DNA of 35,077 nucleotides from Patescibacteria group bacterium (lineage in GTDB: Bacteria; Patescibacteriota; Patescibacteriia; UBA9934; GWF2-40-263): positions 1 to 35,077 of the forward strand of contig SCSL01000008.1 in assembly GCA_004298405.1 (NCBI GenBank), written 5' to 3'. Below are positions 6,712 to 15,424 of the stretch, piece after piece (positions within the stretch are counted from its first letter, which is position 1; each line of letters opens with the position of its first letter). Position numbers and translations under genes: made by a program. The notes below the pieces were generated by a model. The model ran no database searches. It was not told the DNA's origin and saw only the letters and a program-made list of their open reading frames with translations.

Positions 6712-9636
6712 CTACTGTCTGAATTCACAGATGTCGGCAAAGTCACAAAACTGACAATGGAATCCTGGGGTCGGAGTAAATGTTGAAGTGCGGATTGTTT
6801 GGACGCGTTCAACAATTGACTCTTGAAGGTCCAGAAGCTGATCATCCGTTCCCAGGAACGACACCTGACTGTTGTCGCTTAGATAGTAATACGTCAACCG
6901 TTTTGGGATCAGCCCAAGCACGTCACGTGCGGCCAACTGGTAGAGCAATAATTGTTCCTTGCCCTCCTTGGTGAGTTCGGTTTTCGGAGAACCTGTTTTG
7001 TAATCGATGATCTCAATCCCCTCTTCAAACCGATCAATACGATCAATACGACCCTTCACCACAATATCTCCAAACTTCATCGTGAACCCCTGTTCGATCG
7101 CCAAGGGGTCAGGTCTCAACTCGTCTAGTTTTTGATAAAAACCTTTTAATGAGTCAAGTCCCTCTTTGCGATACTCCTCTCGTTGTCGATCATTGATGAA
7201 CCAATCGTCCTGCCAGCAGGCGTGATACGCCTCCTCTAACTCCTTCCACGAAACCGGAACTTCTTGCTCAGCGGACGCGGGGATCGTACCAAACAGTGAC
7301 GACTGTTGTGACCCGTTCCGTTCGAGCCACAAGGTGAAAAACCTTTGAAGCGTGTTGTGCATCGTTTTTCCGTAGGAGAACGTCCACTTCCCCATCACAG
7401 GAACCTTCAGCACGTGCGCAAATTTATACTGCCATGGGCATGTTTTGAAGGCCGCAAGCTGTGTGAATGAAAACTGCTTTGGGATCGGAAACGTCGTACG
7501 GTCTTCTGCGGGAGGTTGTCCTTGTTCTTCGTCGAATAATTCCAGTGTCTCTCGCGCGATGTTTGGTGACTCATATCCAAGCTCGTGCAAAAACCTCGAG
7601 AGCTTACGCGCGCGGGTGCCACCATAATTTTCCGCCGAAGTGAAATAGAGTCCTTGCTTGGCTCGCGTCATGGCCACATAGAACAGTCTCCGCTCCTCTT
7701 CCAAATGCGCATCTTTATCGTTCGCCGGGCTTGAACCAAGTCCCTCGGGAAGCGGAATCGCATCATTTTTTTGGTTTGTCGGAAATCGTTGTGCAATAAG
7801 ATTCACAACAAACACATGTTTGAACTCAAGTCCCTTGGCCGCATGCACCGTCATGATCCGAACCATATCAGGACCCGCCTCCAGATCAATAGACAAAGAT
7901 CCTTCTTCACCGGCATCCCGTTCATGTGCAAACTCCTCAAGAAAATGGTGAAGGACAGGATGATCACTGCGCCGCTCAAATGACTTCAACCGCTGATAGA
8001 ATTGCTGGAGATAACTAAAGCTGTCGAGTTTTTTCTGCTCAGAAAGCGTGTTGAGGTATTCAAGGTAACCAGATTGTTTCGCCACGATCACAAACATCTC
8101 CCCCACGGGTCGTGTTCGAGCTGATCGCTGGAACTCGGTGAGCTGTTCAAGGATCCGATGGATCGTCTGCTGATCCTCGGCAGGGATCTGCGAAATTGAC
8201 CCCGCTTGTTCGCACGCTTCAAAGAGAGACTTCCCTTTGCGTTGGGCCCACTGATTCAACTCCAGAATGCTCCTCTCACTCACCCCGACGATCTTGCTCG
8301 TAAGCAAGCGATAAAAACTGGGGCTATCAAATGGATGATCGATCACGCGCAGATAGGCCATGAGGTCGAGCACGGCGGGTTTGGTATAGAGCCCAGAGAG
8401 CGCCAAAAATTGGTACGGAATTTTGTGTCGCTCAAGCGCAACAGCAAAATCCATTCCCGCCGCGTTGGAACGCACAAGGATGGCAAAATCGCTCCAGTCC
8501 GTATCCGCTTGCGCTTTGAGCTCGACGATACGTTCCACCACACGTGCCACTTCCTCCGTGGCCGTAAGCGCATGGATATGCTCGATCTGTGCCGTTGATT
8601 CATTGACGGCTGAAAGTTTTTTTGAAAGTTGACGTTCAACCGCCGCTTCCAGTCGGTTGGGATTGTTGTGCTGAATGAACGCGTGCGCACGATCAAGAAT
8701 TTCTTGCGCTGAACGATAATTCTTTGTGAGCACCACACGTTTGGCATCGGCAAAGTCATGTTCAAAGCGCAAAATATTGGCAAGCGATGCCCCGCGAAAT
8801 TTATAAATCGATTGATCATCGTCCCCCACGACCGTGAGGTTACGCCTGGGTTCTGCCAGAAGCTTTACAATTTCATACTGCGCATCGTTGGTGTCTTGAA
8901 ATTCATCCACGAGAACAAATTTGTACCGCGCACGGATCTGGTCGCGCACCGCTGGTCGAGTTCTCAGCAGTTTAAGTGTGTAAAGCATCAAGTCTCCAAA
9001 GTCGAGGGCGTCATTCTCCAGAAGGATGTGTTGATACGTGGCATACGCACGAGCGAGTTCTTGAAGTCTGTTCATCTCGCTGGTGACAGAGGCATCCGCT
9101 TGTGCGGAATCGAAATCCGCGCGCTTCTCTTCAGCGAATGTTGCATACGCATCAGGATCGATGCCGACGTCCTTCGCTCGCGAAAAATGCGTAAGCAAAG
9201 AACGAATATACTTCGTTGGATTGCCTAGCGGGCGATAATAGTCTAATTCAAAACGATCAAAATTTTGACGAGCCAACAGCCACGCGTCGAGCTCGGTCAT
9301 CAATCGAAAATCTCGAGAGAGCCCAAGCTCAGCCCCATACTGCCGGAGTAATTTTTCTGCGAAAGAATGAAATGTCGAAATTTGCAGATCGACATATCCG
9401 TACGGTAACAATCGATCGACGCGCTCCTCCATTTCTCCTGAGGCCTTATCGGTAAACGTAAGCGCTAAAATCTCCTCAGGTTTGGCATGACCCTGATCAA
9501 TGAGCCAGGCAATACGATGTGTGACAACGGTCGTTTTTCCTGTTCCCGCACCAGCGACAATCATCAAAGGTCCCTCCACGTGGGTCACGGCCTCACGTTG
9601 CTCATTATTCAATTTACTCAGCAAATCTTCACTCAT
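6712..9636 (-). CDS. UvrD/PcrA-type helicase fused to a C-terminal Fe-S PD-(D/E)XK nuclease
   Basis: This is a superfamily 1 DNA helicase of about 974 residues. Visible helicase motifs are Walker A AGAGTGKTT, motif Ia LTFTDKASGEM, motif II DEFQDTND, motif III GDDDQSIYKFRGA, motif IV NYRS, motif V TVHAAKGLEFKHV and motif VI VAMTRAK. The C-terminal third carries a RecB-like nuclease domain with GRIDRID, IIDYKTG and a downstream QLLLYQLA. One Cys before it (FKTCPWQYKF) and three after it (FHCQFCDFADICEF) match the four-Cys Fe-S arrangement of AddB and Cas4-like nucleases. A role in double-strand-break end processing or repair is inferred. I prefer the ATG at 9636 because the upstream ATG at 9648 falls inside the predicted -10 box; the frame is open back to 9711. 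Confidence 0.93.
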   Translation of the reverse strand: MSEDLLSKLNNEQREAVTHVEGPLMIVAGAGTGKTTVVTHRIAWLIDQGHAKPEEILALTFTDKASGEMEERVDRLLPYGYVDLQISTFHSFAEKLLRQYGAELGLSRDFRLMTELDAWLLARQNFDRFELDYYRPLGNPTKYIRSLLTHFSRAKDVGIDPDAYATFAEEKRADFDSAQADASVTSEMNRLQELARAYATYQHILLENDALDFGDLMLYTLKLLRTRPAVRDQIRARYKFVLVDEFQDTNDAQYEIVKLLAEPRRNLTVVGDDDQSIYKFRGASLANILRFEHDFADAKRVVLTKNYRSAQEILDRAHAFIQHNNPNRLEAAVERQLSKKLSAVNESTAQIEHIHALTATEEVARVVERIVELKAQADTDWSDFAILVRSNAAGMDFAVALERHKIPYQFLALSGLYTKPAVLDLMAYLRVIDHPFDSPSFYRLLTSKIVGVSERSILELNQWAQRKGKSLFEACEQAGSISQIPAEDQQTIHRILEQLTEFQRSARTRPVGEMFVIVAKQSGYLEYLNTLSEQKKLDSFSYLQQFYQRLKSFERRSDHPVLHHFLEEFAHERDAGEEGSLSIDLEAGPDMVRIMTVHAAKGLEFKHVFVVNLIAQRFPTNQKNDAIPLPEGLGSSPANDKDAHLEEERRLFYVAMTRAKQGLYFTSAENYGGTRARKLSRFLHELGYESPNIARETLELFDEEQGQPPAEDRTTFPIPKQFSFTQLAAFKTCPWQYKFAHVLKVPVMGKWTFSYGKTMHNTLQRFFTLWLERNGSQQSSLFGTIPASAEQEVPVSWKELEEAYHACWQDDWFINDRQREEYRKEGLDSLKGFYQKLDELRPDPLAIEQGFTMKFGDIVVKGRIDRIDRFEEGIEIIDYKTGSPKTELTKEGKEQLLLYQLAARDVLGLIPKRLTYYYLSDNSQVSFLGTDDQLLDLQESIVERVQTIRTSTFTPTPGFHCQFCDFADICEFRQ

Positions 9637-9645
9637 AGACGTGCT

Positions 9646-9651
9646 CATAAT
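9646..9651 (-). promoter_or_regulatory. Extended -10 promoter of the helicase-nuclease gene
   Basis: On the minus strand TATTAT, preceded by TGTGC (TGn-type extension), lies 10-15 bases before the ATG at 9636, which would give a leader of about three bases. No good -35 box is visible. Confidence 0.4.
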
Positions 9652-9674
9652 AGCACAAATATCTCGAATAAGGG

Positions 9675-9703
9675 TTGACATTTTAGCAAAATTGAGATAA
9701 AGA
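9675..9703 (+). promoter_or_regulatory. Promoter of the VWA-FHA operon
   Basis: A perfect -35 box TTGACA (9675-9680), a 17-base spacer and a weak -10 box TAAAGA (9698-9703) precede the VWA gene. The -35 reads TTGACAT as in the two divergent promoters at 28.1-28.2 kb. It overlaps the region between the divergent helicase and VWA genes. Confidence 0.5.
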
Positions 9704-9732
9704 ATGTGCACCGTTTAACAGGTGGAGGTCAC

Positions 9733-11022
9733 ATGAGCGGCATCGTTCTTTTCCCCGATGCACTACTGAAAGTGGCGATCCGGCTTGGCAGGACGCATGT
9801 CCTTGCTGCCGCCCCGACACGAGTCCAGATCCTAGTGGAAACGCGTCCCAGTGCGGCTTCAAAACAGATGACCGCGGCAACGGATCTGCGGTTCGTGGTC
9901 GATGTCTCCGGCTCGATGGCAGGTTCCACCAGGCCAGGTGAAGCCTCCAAGCTTGAAGTCGTCAAGAGGGCGATTCTCGGGCTCCTTGAGTCCTTGAATA
10001 CTCGCGACCACGTGCTTTTGTCCGTGTTCAGCACCCAAGGGAAACTCATCGTTCCCCTGACGCGGCTGGTCAATGACTCTGCGAAAAAGCGGATCTACGA
10101 TGCCGTGCAGGAACTCCAACCGGATGCAAGCACGAACATTTCCGCTGGACTCGAGCTCGCCCTGACTCCCGCGGTCGCGACGGACGTGCTCCCCCGCGTC
10201 ATTCTCTTCACGGACGGACAGTCATCCGATCCGACCACGGATCACCCACGACTCGACCAACTGGCGGATCTGGCGCGCACCCAGCTCATTCCGCTTTCGA
10301 TCTACGGGACAGGATCAGACTACAACTGGAGCCTGCTCCTGCAGACCGCCGCCCGAGCCGGCGGCGGGAGTTTCCTCAAGCATGTCATGGATGTCCAAAC
10401 GCTCGAGGGACACATGATCGCGGAACTGGCATTCCTGCGCGGTACGGCGATCGATCGATTCCAAATCGAAGGTCGCGTTGCCAGCGCAGACATCGCGCTC
10501 GTTGGCGCAACCGCACTGATGCCGCAGATCAGGAACCTGGAGCTGAGGAATCGTAACTCGTTCATCGATCTGACAGGAGCCGTCGATCTCCATCGCGGAG
10601 CTCAGTACCTCCTGGAGGTCGAGGTCCCCAGGCCCGTTCCAGGCGAGACAGAACTTCTTCACCTGAGGTTCCGCGGTCGGAACCGAACGACGGGACAGCG
10701 CTTCGAGCACACCGCGCATGTGCCCGTCACGTTCGTCAGCCAGGCTTCACAGCAGTCTCCCGTGGACGAGCAGGTGCGCAAGGTGTTGATCCTCCTCGCC
10801 GCGGCCAAGCAGGCTGAGGCAGGAGTCTACGATCGCGCCGCCAACCTGTACCGACGCGGTGGAGACGGGGCAACCGCAACGGTGATGGAAGGTCTCCACG
10901 CGGCCTCGCAACGACCTGGGGCTGATGCGGTCGACCTGGGGCGTGAAGCCACGACGCATGCCTACGGAGCAGCCACCGAGTTCTTCACCCAGGTACACAA
11001 ATATCAAAAAGGGGGGTCGTGA
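9733..11022 (+). CDS. VWA (von Willebrand factor A) domain protein
   Basis: The 429-residue protein has a VWA domain over about residues 50-240. The metal-ion-dependent adhesion site begins with DVSGSM (DxSxS), and FTDGQSSDP supplies the later acidic residue. After it come a beta-rich region (about 240-340) and a helical C-terminal part with a tetratricopeptide-like look (AAAKQAEAGVYDRAANLYRRGG). There is no signal peptide, so it is probably cytoplasmic. The ATG at 9733 follows AGGTGGAGGT at about five bases; an upstream ATG at 9706 lacks such a site. The stop overlaps the FHA gene start. VWA plus FHA pairs often work in Ser/Thr phospho-signalling or in protein complexes with AAA ATPases, but no kinase, phosphatase or MoxR ATPase is in this window. 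Base composition is clearly more GC-rich than the flanking genes. Confidence 0.88.
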   Translation: MSGIVLFPDALLKVAIRLGRTHVLAAAPTRVQILVETRPSAASKQMTAATDLRFVVDVSGSMAGSTRPGEASKLEVVKRAILGLLESLNTRDHVLLSVFSTQGKLIVPLTRLVNDSAKKRIYDAVQELQPDASTNISAGLELALTPAVATDVLPRVILFTDGQSSDPTTDHPRLDQLADLARTQLIPLSIYGTGSDYNWSLLLQTAARAGGGSFLKHVMDVQTLEGHMIAELAFLRGTAIDRFQIEGRVASADIALVGATALMPQIRNLELRNRNSFIDLTGAVDLHRGAQYLLEVEVPRPVPGETELLHLRFRGRNRTTGQRFEHTAHVPVTFVSQASQQSPVDEQVRKVLILLAAAKQAEAGVYDRAANLYRRGGDGATATVMEGLHAASQRPGADAVDLGREATTHAYGAATEFFTQVHKYQKGGS

Positions 11023-11597
11023 TGCCCACCTGCAAGAAGTGCTCTGGATCTTACGTTCATGGACAGATCATCTGTCCTAACTGTGCAGAGGATCTCGACG
11101 AACCGTTGGCTCTCGAAAGCCCGCCGGCACAGCTCTTGCCCGTCGCTGGCGTGTATGAGGGAGTCGTTCACATCGGTCGCACGATCACTCTGAACGTCAT
11201 CGAAATCGACGACCGTACGTTCCCAGAAGGAAGATACTTCGCGATCATCCCCGTCCAGAGGCTCCAGGTGCCAGTGCGTATTGGACGCATGGATCTGAGC
11301 CAATTTCCCCACATCCTCCCCGAGTTTAATTTAGGAGGACTGCTGGCGAACCTGCAACCTGGTTTGCGACCGGTCGTGTCACGTTTGCACGCAACACTTC
11401 AACTCGAACGGGAGGCTCCCGTCGTCAAACCTCTCGTCGACCATAGCGCCGCGACGTGGGTACGACATACAGGAAGCGACCGGTTCTCGCCGATCCCGCC
11501 CAACACACTCCGGCGGCTGGAAGACCGGGACTGCATTGTCCTGGGTCACCCAAAGGGTCGACACGTGACCTTGCGTGTCGTCTTCAGCCATCCGTGA
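11022..11597 (+). CDS. Zinc-ribbon plus FHA domain protein
   Basis: The 191-residue protein begins with a short zinc ribbon of two CxxC knuckles (CKKC at residues 4-7 and CPNC about ten residues later). After a linker comes a forkhead-associated domain: VRIGRMD, then VVSRLHATLQLE with the conserved SRLH, then HSAATWVRHTG, LRRLEDRDCIVLG and a closing strand RHVTLRVVF. FHA domains bind phosphothreonine peptides. The ATG shares one base with the VWA stop (TGATG) and follows a run of six G, so the two are coupled. Composition matches the VWA gene and differs from the neighbours, which suggests joint transfer. Binding partner unknown. Confidence 0.82.
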   Translation: MPTCKKCSGSYVHGQIICPNCAEDLDEPLALESPPAQLLPVAGVYEGVVHIGRTITLNVIEIDDRTFPEGRYFAIIPVQRLQVPVRIGRMDLSQFPHILPEFNLGGLLANLQPGLRPVVSRLHATLQLEREAPVVKPLVDHSAATWVRHTGSDRFSPIPPNTLRRLEDRDCIVLGHPKGRHVTLRVVFSHP

Positions 11598-11613
11598 GAC
11601 TCAGCCCACTCTT

Positions 11614-11659
11614 CCCACCATAGCCTCGAGATTCTCGAAAGGCGGGTGGGATTTTCATT
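11614..11659 (+). terminator. Terminator of the VWA-FHA operon
   Basis: Outer arms CCCACC (11614-11619) and GGTGGG (11645-11650), inner arms GCCT / AGGC and CGAG / CTCG form a long stacked hairpin, followed by ATTTTCATT. It closes the plus-strand operon 17 bases after the FHA stop. Confidence 0.75.
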
Positions 11660-11671
11660 TTCTTCAACCAG

Positions 11672-11692
11672 GTCGGTGGCTTAGCCACCGAC
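11672..11692. repeat. Perfect 21-bp palindrome with a GGCTTAGCC core
   Basis: Arms GTCGGTGGC and GCCACCGAC flank TTA. It resembles the GCTTTAGC-centred palindromes found elsewhere in the window in size and centre, but the outer arms differ. Confidence 0.7.
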
Positions 11693-11704
11693 ACATAAGC
11701 AAAA

Positions 11705-11729
11705 CTCGGCTTTACGCCGAGCTTTTTTT
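11705..11729 (+). terminator. Bidirectional terminator between convergent FHA and hydrogenase-like operons
   Basis: Arms CTCGGC and GCCGAG (11705-11710 and 11716-11721) enclose TTTAC. On the plus strand a run of seven T follows. On the minus strand the same hairpin is followed by TTTTGC and would end the hydrogenase-like transcript just past its last stop codon. Confidence 0.75.
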
Positions 11730-13281
11730 ACATGTCTGTTCCTGAGTAACTGAGGTTGAGCGACTTGTTACAGAGGGGAAAGTCCGGGACGATGTTTCCT
11801 GGCCCAAGCTCGCCAAAAAGAGCCCAGTTACAGAACGACGGATCTCGTGGCATACAGCGTTCGATTTTTCCATCCTTAAGGTGCACCACCGTGAGAACCT
11901 CGCCACGCCAGGACTCCACAGCCCCAATCCCTACTCCATCTTTGAGGTCTATTGGCGTGGTCACATCCGTCTCTGGATAGAGATCCAGTGCAGCTAACAG
12001 AACATCGAGCGACACAGCAAGCTCATCCACACGACATCGATAGCGGGCATACACATCTCCTTGAGTCGCGCAGACGAACTTCCAGGGAAGTTCTGCGTAG
12101 ATTGCATACGGATGAACTAAACGAACGTCTCGCATCACGCCTGAGGCACGCGCAGGAAGTCCGACGGCTCCGTAGGCGACGGCGGCTTCATGCGTAAGAA
12201 CGCCGCTTGTTTCTAATCGTTCTCGTAATCCATCAGATTGCATCGCCATGGCTACCAAGTCCTGAATTTCTTTGACGGCCTCTGTGGCTACAGCTTTGAC
12301 ATGTGCGCACTCGTCCATTGTCCAGTTACGAGTAACGCCTCCGGGAACAATGGCGCCACGCCAGAATCGGTTGCCCAAAAGCGACTGTGACAGTCGCACG
12401 AGACGCTCCTTCACACGGAACCCATTTGCCGCCATGAGCGTATAGCCGGTTCCCATGCCCGCGATGTTAGCGAGGTCATGGATGTGCATGGTGAGACGTT
12501 CCAACTCACAGAAGGCAACACGCAGAGCCTGCGCCCGCTCTGGAACTTTTGTGCCAGAAATTTTTTCCACAGCCTGACAAAAGGCGAGTGCGTGGGATGC
12601 GGCCATATCGCCAGACAAACGTTCGATAAATGGAAGTGCTTCCTCTGGCGTCTTTCCCTCAAGAAGTTTCTCCACGCCTTTATGCGTAAAAAACAGCTTT
12701 CCCTCGAGCGTAATGATTCGCTCTCCCGCGACATTGAATCGAAAATGTCCTGGTTCGATAATACCGGCGTGAATCGGACCAACAGGAATCTCGTAAATCC
12801 CCTCCCCCTCAACATGATGCATGGGGTACGGAATTTGGGCGTGGTCGAGTTTTGTGTCCCAGGCAAAATCTTTTCTCAGCGGATGCGTTCCTTCCGGAAT
12901 ATTTTCGTGGTGAACCAGCCGGCGTGGATCTGGATGACCCTCTGGGGTGATCCCAAACATATCCTGAAGATATCGCTCGTACCAATGCGCCGCCATCACC
13001 GATGCCGTAAGGGATGGATATTGTGCGTTGGATTCTTCAACCGATGTAGAAATGACCAACCAGCGAGATTCTTCATCCAAAGATAAAACCGCATGAACAC
13101 CAAATGTGTTCTCTTGCACCCGGTCATCTGTGGCATAGACCAACGACACAGGAAGTCCGGCTTCCTTGCTCAATTTCTCAACCAAAGGAGCAAATGCAGA
13201 GGCCTCAACCTGACAGCGTACTTCATCGACGTGAACGGAAACGCGAGGAGGAAGCAAAGGTTGGATCTGTTCGTATGTCAT
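11728..13281 (-). CDS. hyfG: HyfG/HycE/NuoCD-like large subunit lacking all NiFe-site cysteines
   Basis: The 517-residue protein fuses a NuoC-like N-domain (about residues 1-150, ending in HPDPRRL and GTHPLRKDF) to a NuoD / NiFe large-subunit-like domain. In HycE the first NiFe motif is ERVCGICGFAHS; here it reads ERLSGDMAASHA, so the two Cys are S223 and M226. The second motif, DPCYSCTD in HycE, reads NLSYSGTD, so the Cys are S511 and G514. No NiFe centre can be bound in the usual way. Large subunits without these motifs are known in Ehr complexes and in complex I. The ATG overlaps the HyfF-like gene by four bases (ATGA). Last gene of a six-gene operon. Fold assignment is sure; function is not. 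Confidence 0.9.
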   Translation of the reverse strand: MTYEQIQPLLPPRVSVHVDEVRCQVEASAFAPLVEKLSKEAGLPVSLVYATDDRVQENTFGVHAVLSLDEESRWLVISTSVEESNAQYPSLTASVMAAHWYERYLQDMFGITPEGHPDPRRLVHHENIPEGTHPLRKDFAWDTKLDHAQIPYPMHHVEGEGIYEIPVGPIHAGIIEPGHFRFNVAGERIITLEGKLFFTHKGVEKLLEGKTPEEALPFIERLSGDMAASHALAFCQAVEKISGTKVPERAQALRVAFCELERLTMHIHDLANIAGMGTGYTLMAANGFRVKERLVRLSQSLLGNRFWRGAIVPGGVTRNWTMDECAHVKAVATEAVKEIQDLVAMAMQSDGLRERLETSGVLTHEAAVAYGAVGLPARASGVMRDVRLVHPYAIYAELPWKFVCATQGDVYARYRCRVDELAVSLDVLLAALDLYPETDVTTPIDLKDGVGIGAVESWRGEVLTVVHLKDGKIERCMPRDPSFCNWALFGELGPGNIVPDFPLCNKSLNLSYSGTDM

Positions 13282-14756
13282 AGAGATAAAATGGTGGCGC
13301 TGATCTGAGTGAGAAACGGCCAGCCCTGTCCTGAGAGCATCCAAATACCAAACACAAACCCAACGACAAGCTGAACGCTCATAACCGTGTGTGTGAGATT
13401 CCAGGTTTCCACGGGGACATCTTGCTTCTCCTCTGGCGTCACGGGGAAGAACAAGAGTTCAAATAAGTGTCGCATCAGGCCAAGCCCTGCCATCGTAATT
13501 CCCAAGAGCGCGATTCCGGTGAGAAGCGGGTGCACCGACATTCCCTCGCCAACCAACACATACTCGCTCAAGAAAAGTCCTGAGGGAGGAACCGCAATGA
13601 GGAAGAGAGCAGCAAACAGAAAGAGGATTCCTGTGCGCGGAGCGCGTTTCATCACATCATGGACAAGATGAAATTTTGTAGATTCGAATCGTTGAAGAAG
13701 CTCGCCTGCGCCAAAAAAGAGTGTTGATTTTGCCAGAGCATGTCCGATCATGTGCACGGTAAAGGCAATCATGCCAAGAGGTCCAAGACCGATCAGAAAC
13801 GCCATGATCCCCATGTGCTCAACACTGTGATAGGCAAGCATGCGTTTGTAATTGCGCTGGATCAGAAGAATAAACGCTGGGAGTAAAATGGAAAAGACAC
13901 CAAAGATCAGGAAGAACTGATTTGTCCATGTATTTGATTCAAGCGTCTGGTCAACAACTCCCTTAAACCTCAACAAGGTAAAGAATGCCACATTGAGCAA
14001 GATACCTGAAAGCATGGCGGAAACAGGGGCGGGAGTTTTGCTATGCGCATCCGGGAGCCAGGTATGCATGGGGACCAGTCCAATTTTGGTTCCAAAACCA
14101 ATGAACAAGAAGACGAACGCCCACATGACAATGCCTGGATCCATCAATGGCGCAACCTCAGACAGCAGATTGAGACGAAATGCTTCCGCCTCTTGTAAAC
14201 CCGCGTTCAGACCTGCGTACCCCATCACGAGGATTCCAAATAGTCCAAGCGCAATACCCGTCGAGCAGATAACAATGTATTTCCACGCAGCCTCCATGGA
14301 AGACTTCTTTCCGTAAAAGGAGACGAGAAGTGTTGTTGAGAGGGTCGTCATCTCGAGTGCCACCCAGAGCAGTCCTGCGTTGTTCGCAAAAATCGCCACA
14401 AGCATGGAGAGAACAAAAATAGGAATACTTCCCATGTACAAACGCACATGGCGGATGGACAAAATTCCCTTGCGCGTCTCAACATCCAAGTAATAATAAC
14501 TCACGACCATTGCGCAGGCGTATAGCCACGCCACCAACAATCCCATGAGGGAGGAGAATCGACTGACAGTCCACCAGGATGTCCCCCACCCTGGAGCTAT
14601 TCCAAGGAGAACCGGTCCGAAAAACCAACCCAATGAGAAGAGGGTGGCTAGAGACGTGATGAGACCAACCCATCGCCGTGCGCGACCGTCCATGCGTGGA
14701 AGCAAACAGATAAGCGAGGACAGGAGCAGAATTCCAAATGGAAGAAGTAATGACAT
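13278..14756 (-). CDS. hyfF: HyfF-like antiporter-type membrane subunit (NuoN/NuoM family)
   Basis: The 492-residue protein has about 14 membrane segments and the proton-conducting antiporter fold shared by NuoL/M/N and Mrp subunits. Conserved residues are present: Glu in WVALEMTTLSTT (TM5), Lys in GFGTKIGLVPMH (TM7) followed by WLPDAHSKTPAP, and Lys in ALAKSTLFFGAG. The YHSVEHMGI stretch is typical of HyfF rather than NuoN. It starts two bases after the HyfE-like stop and overlaps the HyfG-like gene by four bases. It should form one ion path of the membrane arm. Confidence 0.9.
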   Translation of the reverse strand: MSLLLPFGILLLSSLICLLPRMDGRARRWVGLITSLATLFSLGWFFGPVLLGIAPGWGTSWWTVSRFSSLMGLLVAWLYACAMVVSYYYLDVETRKGILSIRHVRLYMGSIPIFVLSMLVAIFANNAGLLWVALEMTTLSTTLLVSFYGKKSSMEAAWKYIVICSTGIALGLFGILVMGYAGLNAGLQEAEAFRLNLLSEVAPLMDPGIVMWAFVFLFIGFGTKIGLVPMHTWLPDAHSKTPAPVSAMLSGILLNVAFFTLLRFKGVVDQTLESNTWTNQFFLIFGVFSILLPAFILLIQRNYKRMLAYHSVEHMGIMAFLIGLGPLGMIAFTVHMIGHALAKSTLFFGAGELLQRFESTKFHLVHDVMKRAPRTGILFLFAALFLIAVPPSGLFLSEYVLVGEGMSVHPLLTGIALLGITMAGLGLMRHLFELLFFPVTPEEKQDVPVETWNLTHTVMSVQLVVGFVFGIWMLSGQGWPFLTQISATILSL

Positions 14757-14758
14757 AC

Positions 14759-15424
14759 TTAGTCAGTCAGCTTACTCAAGTGAGATGTATCATGCGTTCC
14801 AAACAGTTCTTGAACGCGGTGGCTCAAGGTCGCCATCAAAATGGCGCCAATCAACACCGCGGAGTACACACCAAATTCAATCGCCACAGGAATCCCTCCC
14901 AAGGCACTCAAAGAAAATGCGGCGATCCCATTTTCCAGCACGAGGAAACCGATTAATTGCGACAAGAGATCACGTCGCAAGATCATCATGACCATCCCCA
15001 CGAGAATGACCCCCACGGAAATGGGAAGGAGTTCAACCAGTTGACTTGTTCCCTCTCCCACAATGAGGAGGGGGGAACGAAATGCCAGGAAGATGCCGAA
15101 GGCAAAAACGAGTCCGCCAATGAACCAACTTGCCGAAGGTCGCAACGAGGAAGAGAGACGCAACGAGGCTCCTGAACGTTCGGCCATTCGTCGAATCACA
15201 AAGGGAACCAACAGGGCTTTGACGGCTACGACCGCGACGGCGACGGGGATGAGATGAATGGCCTGTTTCTCGTACGCCAGAGCCAGGGCAAGGCCGCCCA
15301 GAGCCACGGAAGAAAACGCATACGACCGCAGAAGGCTGGGCAACCGCATAAGCGTGAAAGACGCGAGGGTTCCGGCAACGAACAATCCCAGCATGAACAT
15401 CGAAAAAAGTGAGAGGGTGGTCAT
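14759..15424 (-). CDS. hyfE: HyfE/HycP-like membrane subunit (NuoK-like C-terminus)
   Basis: The 221-residue protein has about seven membrane segments. The C-terminal half carries the HyfE signature RRDLLSQLIGFLVLENGI, with the Glu that matches the conserved Glu of NuoK. HyfE-type subunits sit between the HyfB/HyfF antiporter modules and the NuoH-like subunit in group 4 hydrogenases. The start overlaps the upstream HyfC-like gene by four bases (ATGA). Length is close to HyfE of the formate hydrogenlyase-2 type. Confidence 0.88.
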   Translation of the reverse strand: MTTLSLFSMFMLGLFVAGTLASFTLMRLPSLLRSYAFSSVALGGLALALAYEKQAIHLIPVAVAVVAVKALLVPFVIRRMAERSGASLRLSSSLRPSASWFIGGLVFAFGIFLAFRSPLLIVGEGTSQLVELLPISVGVILVGMVMMILRRDLLSQLIGFLVLENGIAAFSLSALGGIPVAIEFGVYSAVLIGAILMATLSHRVQELFGTHDTSHLSKLTD

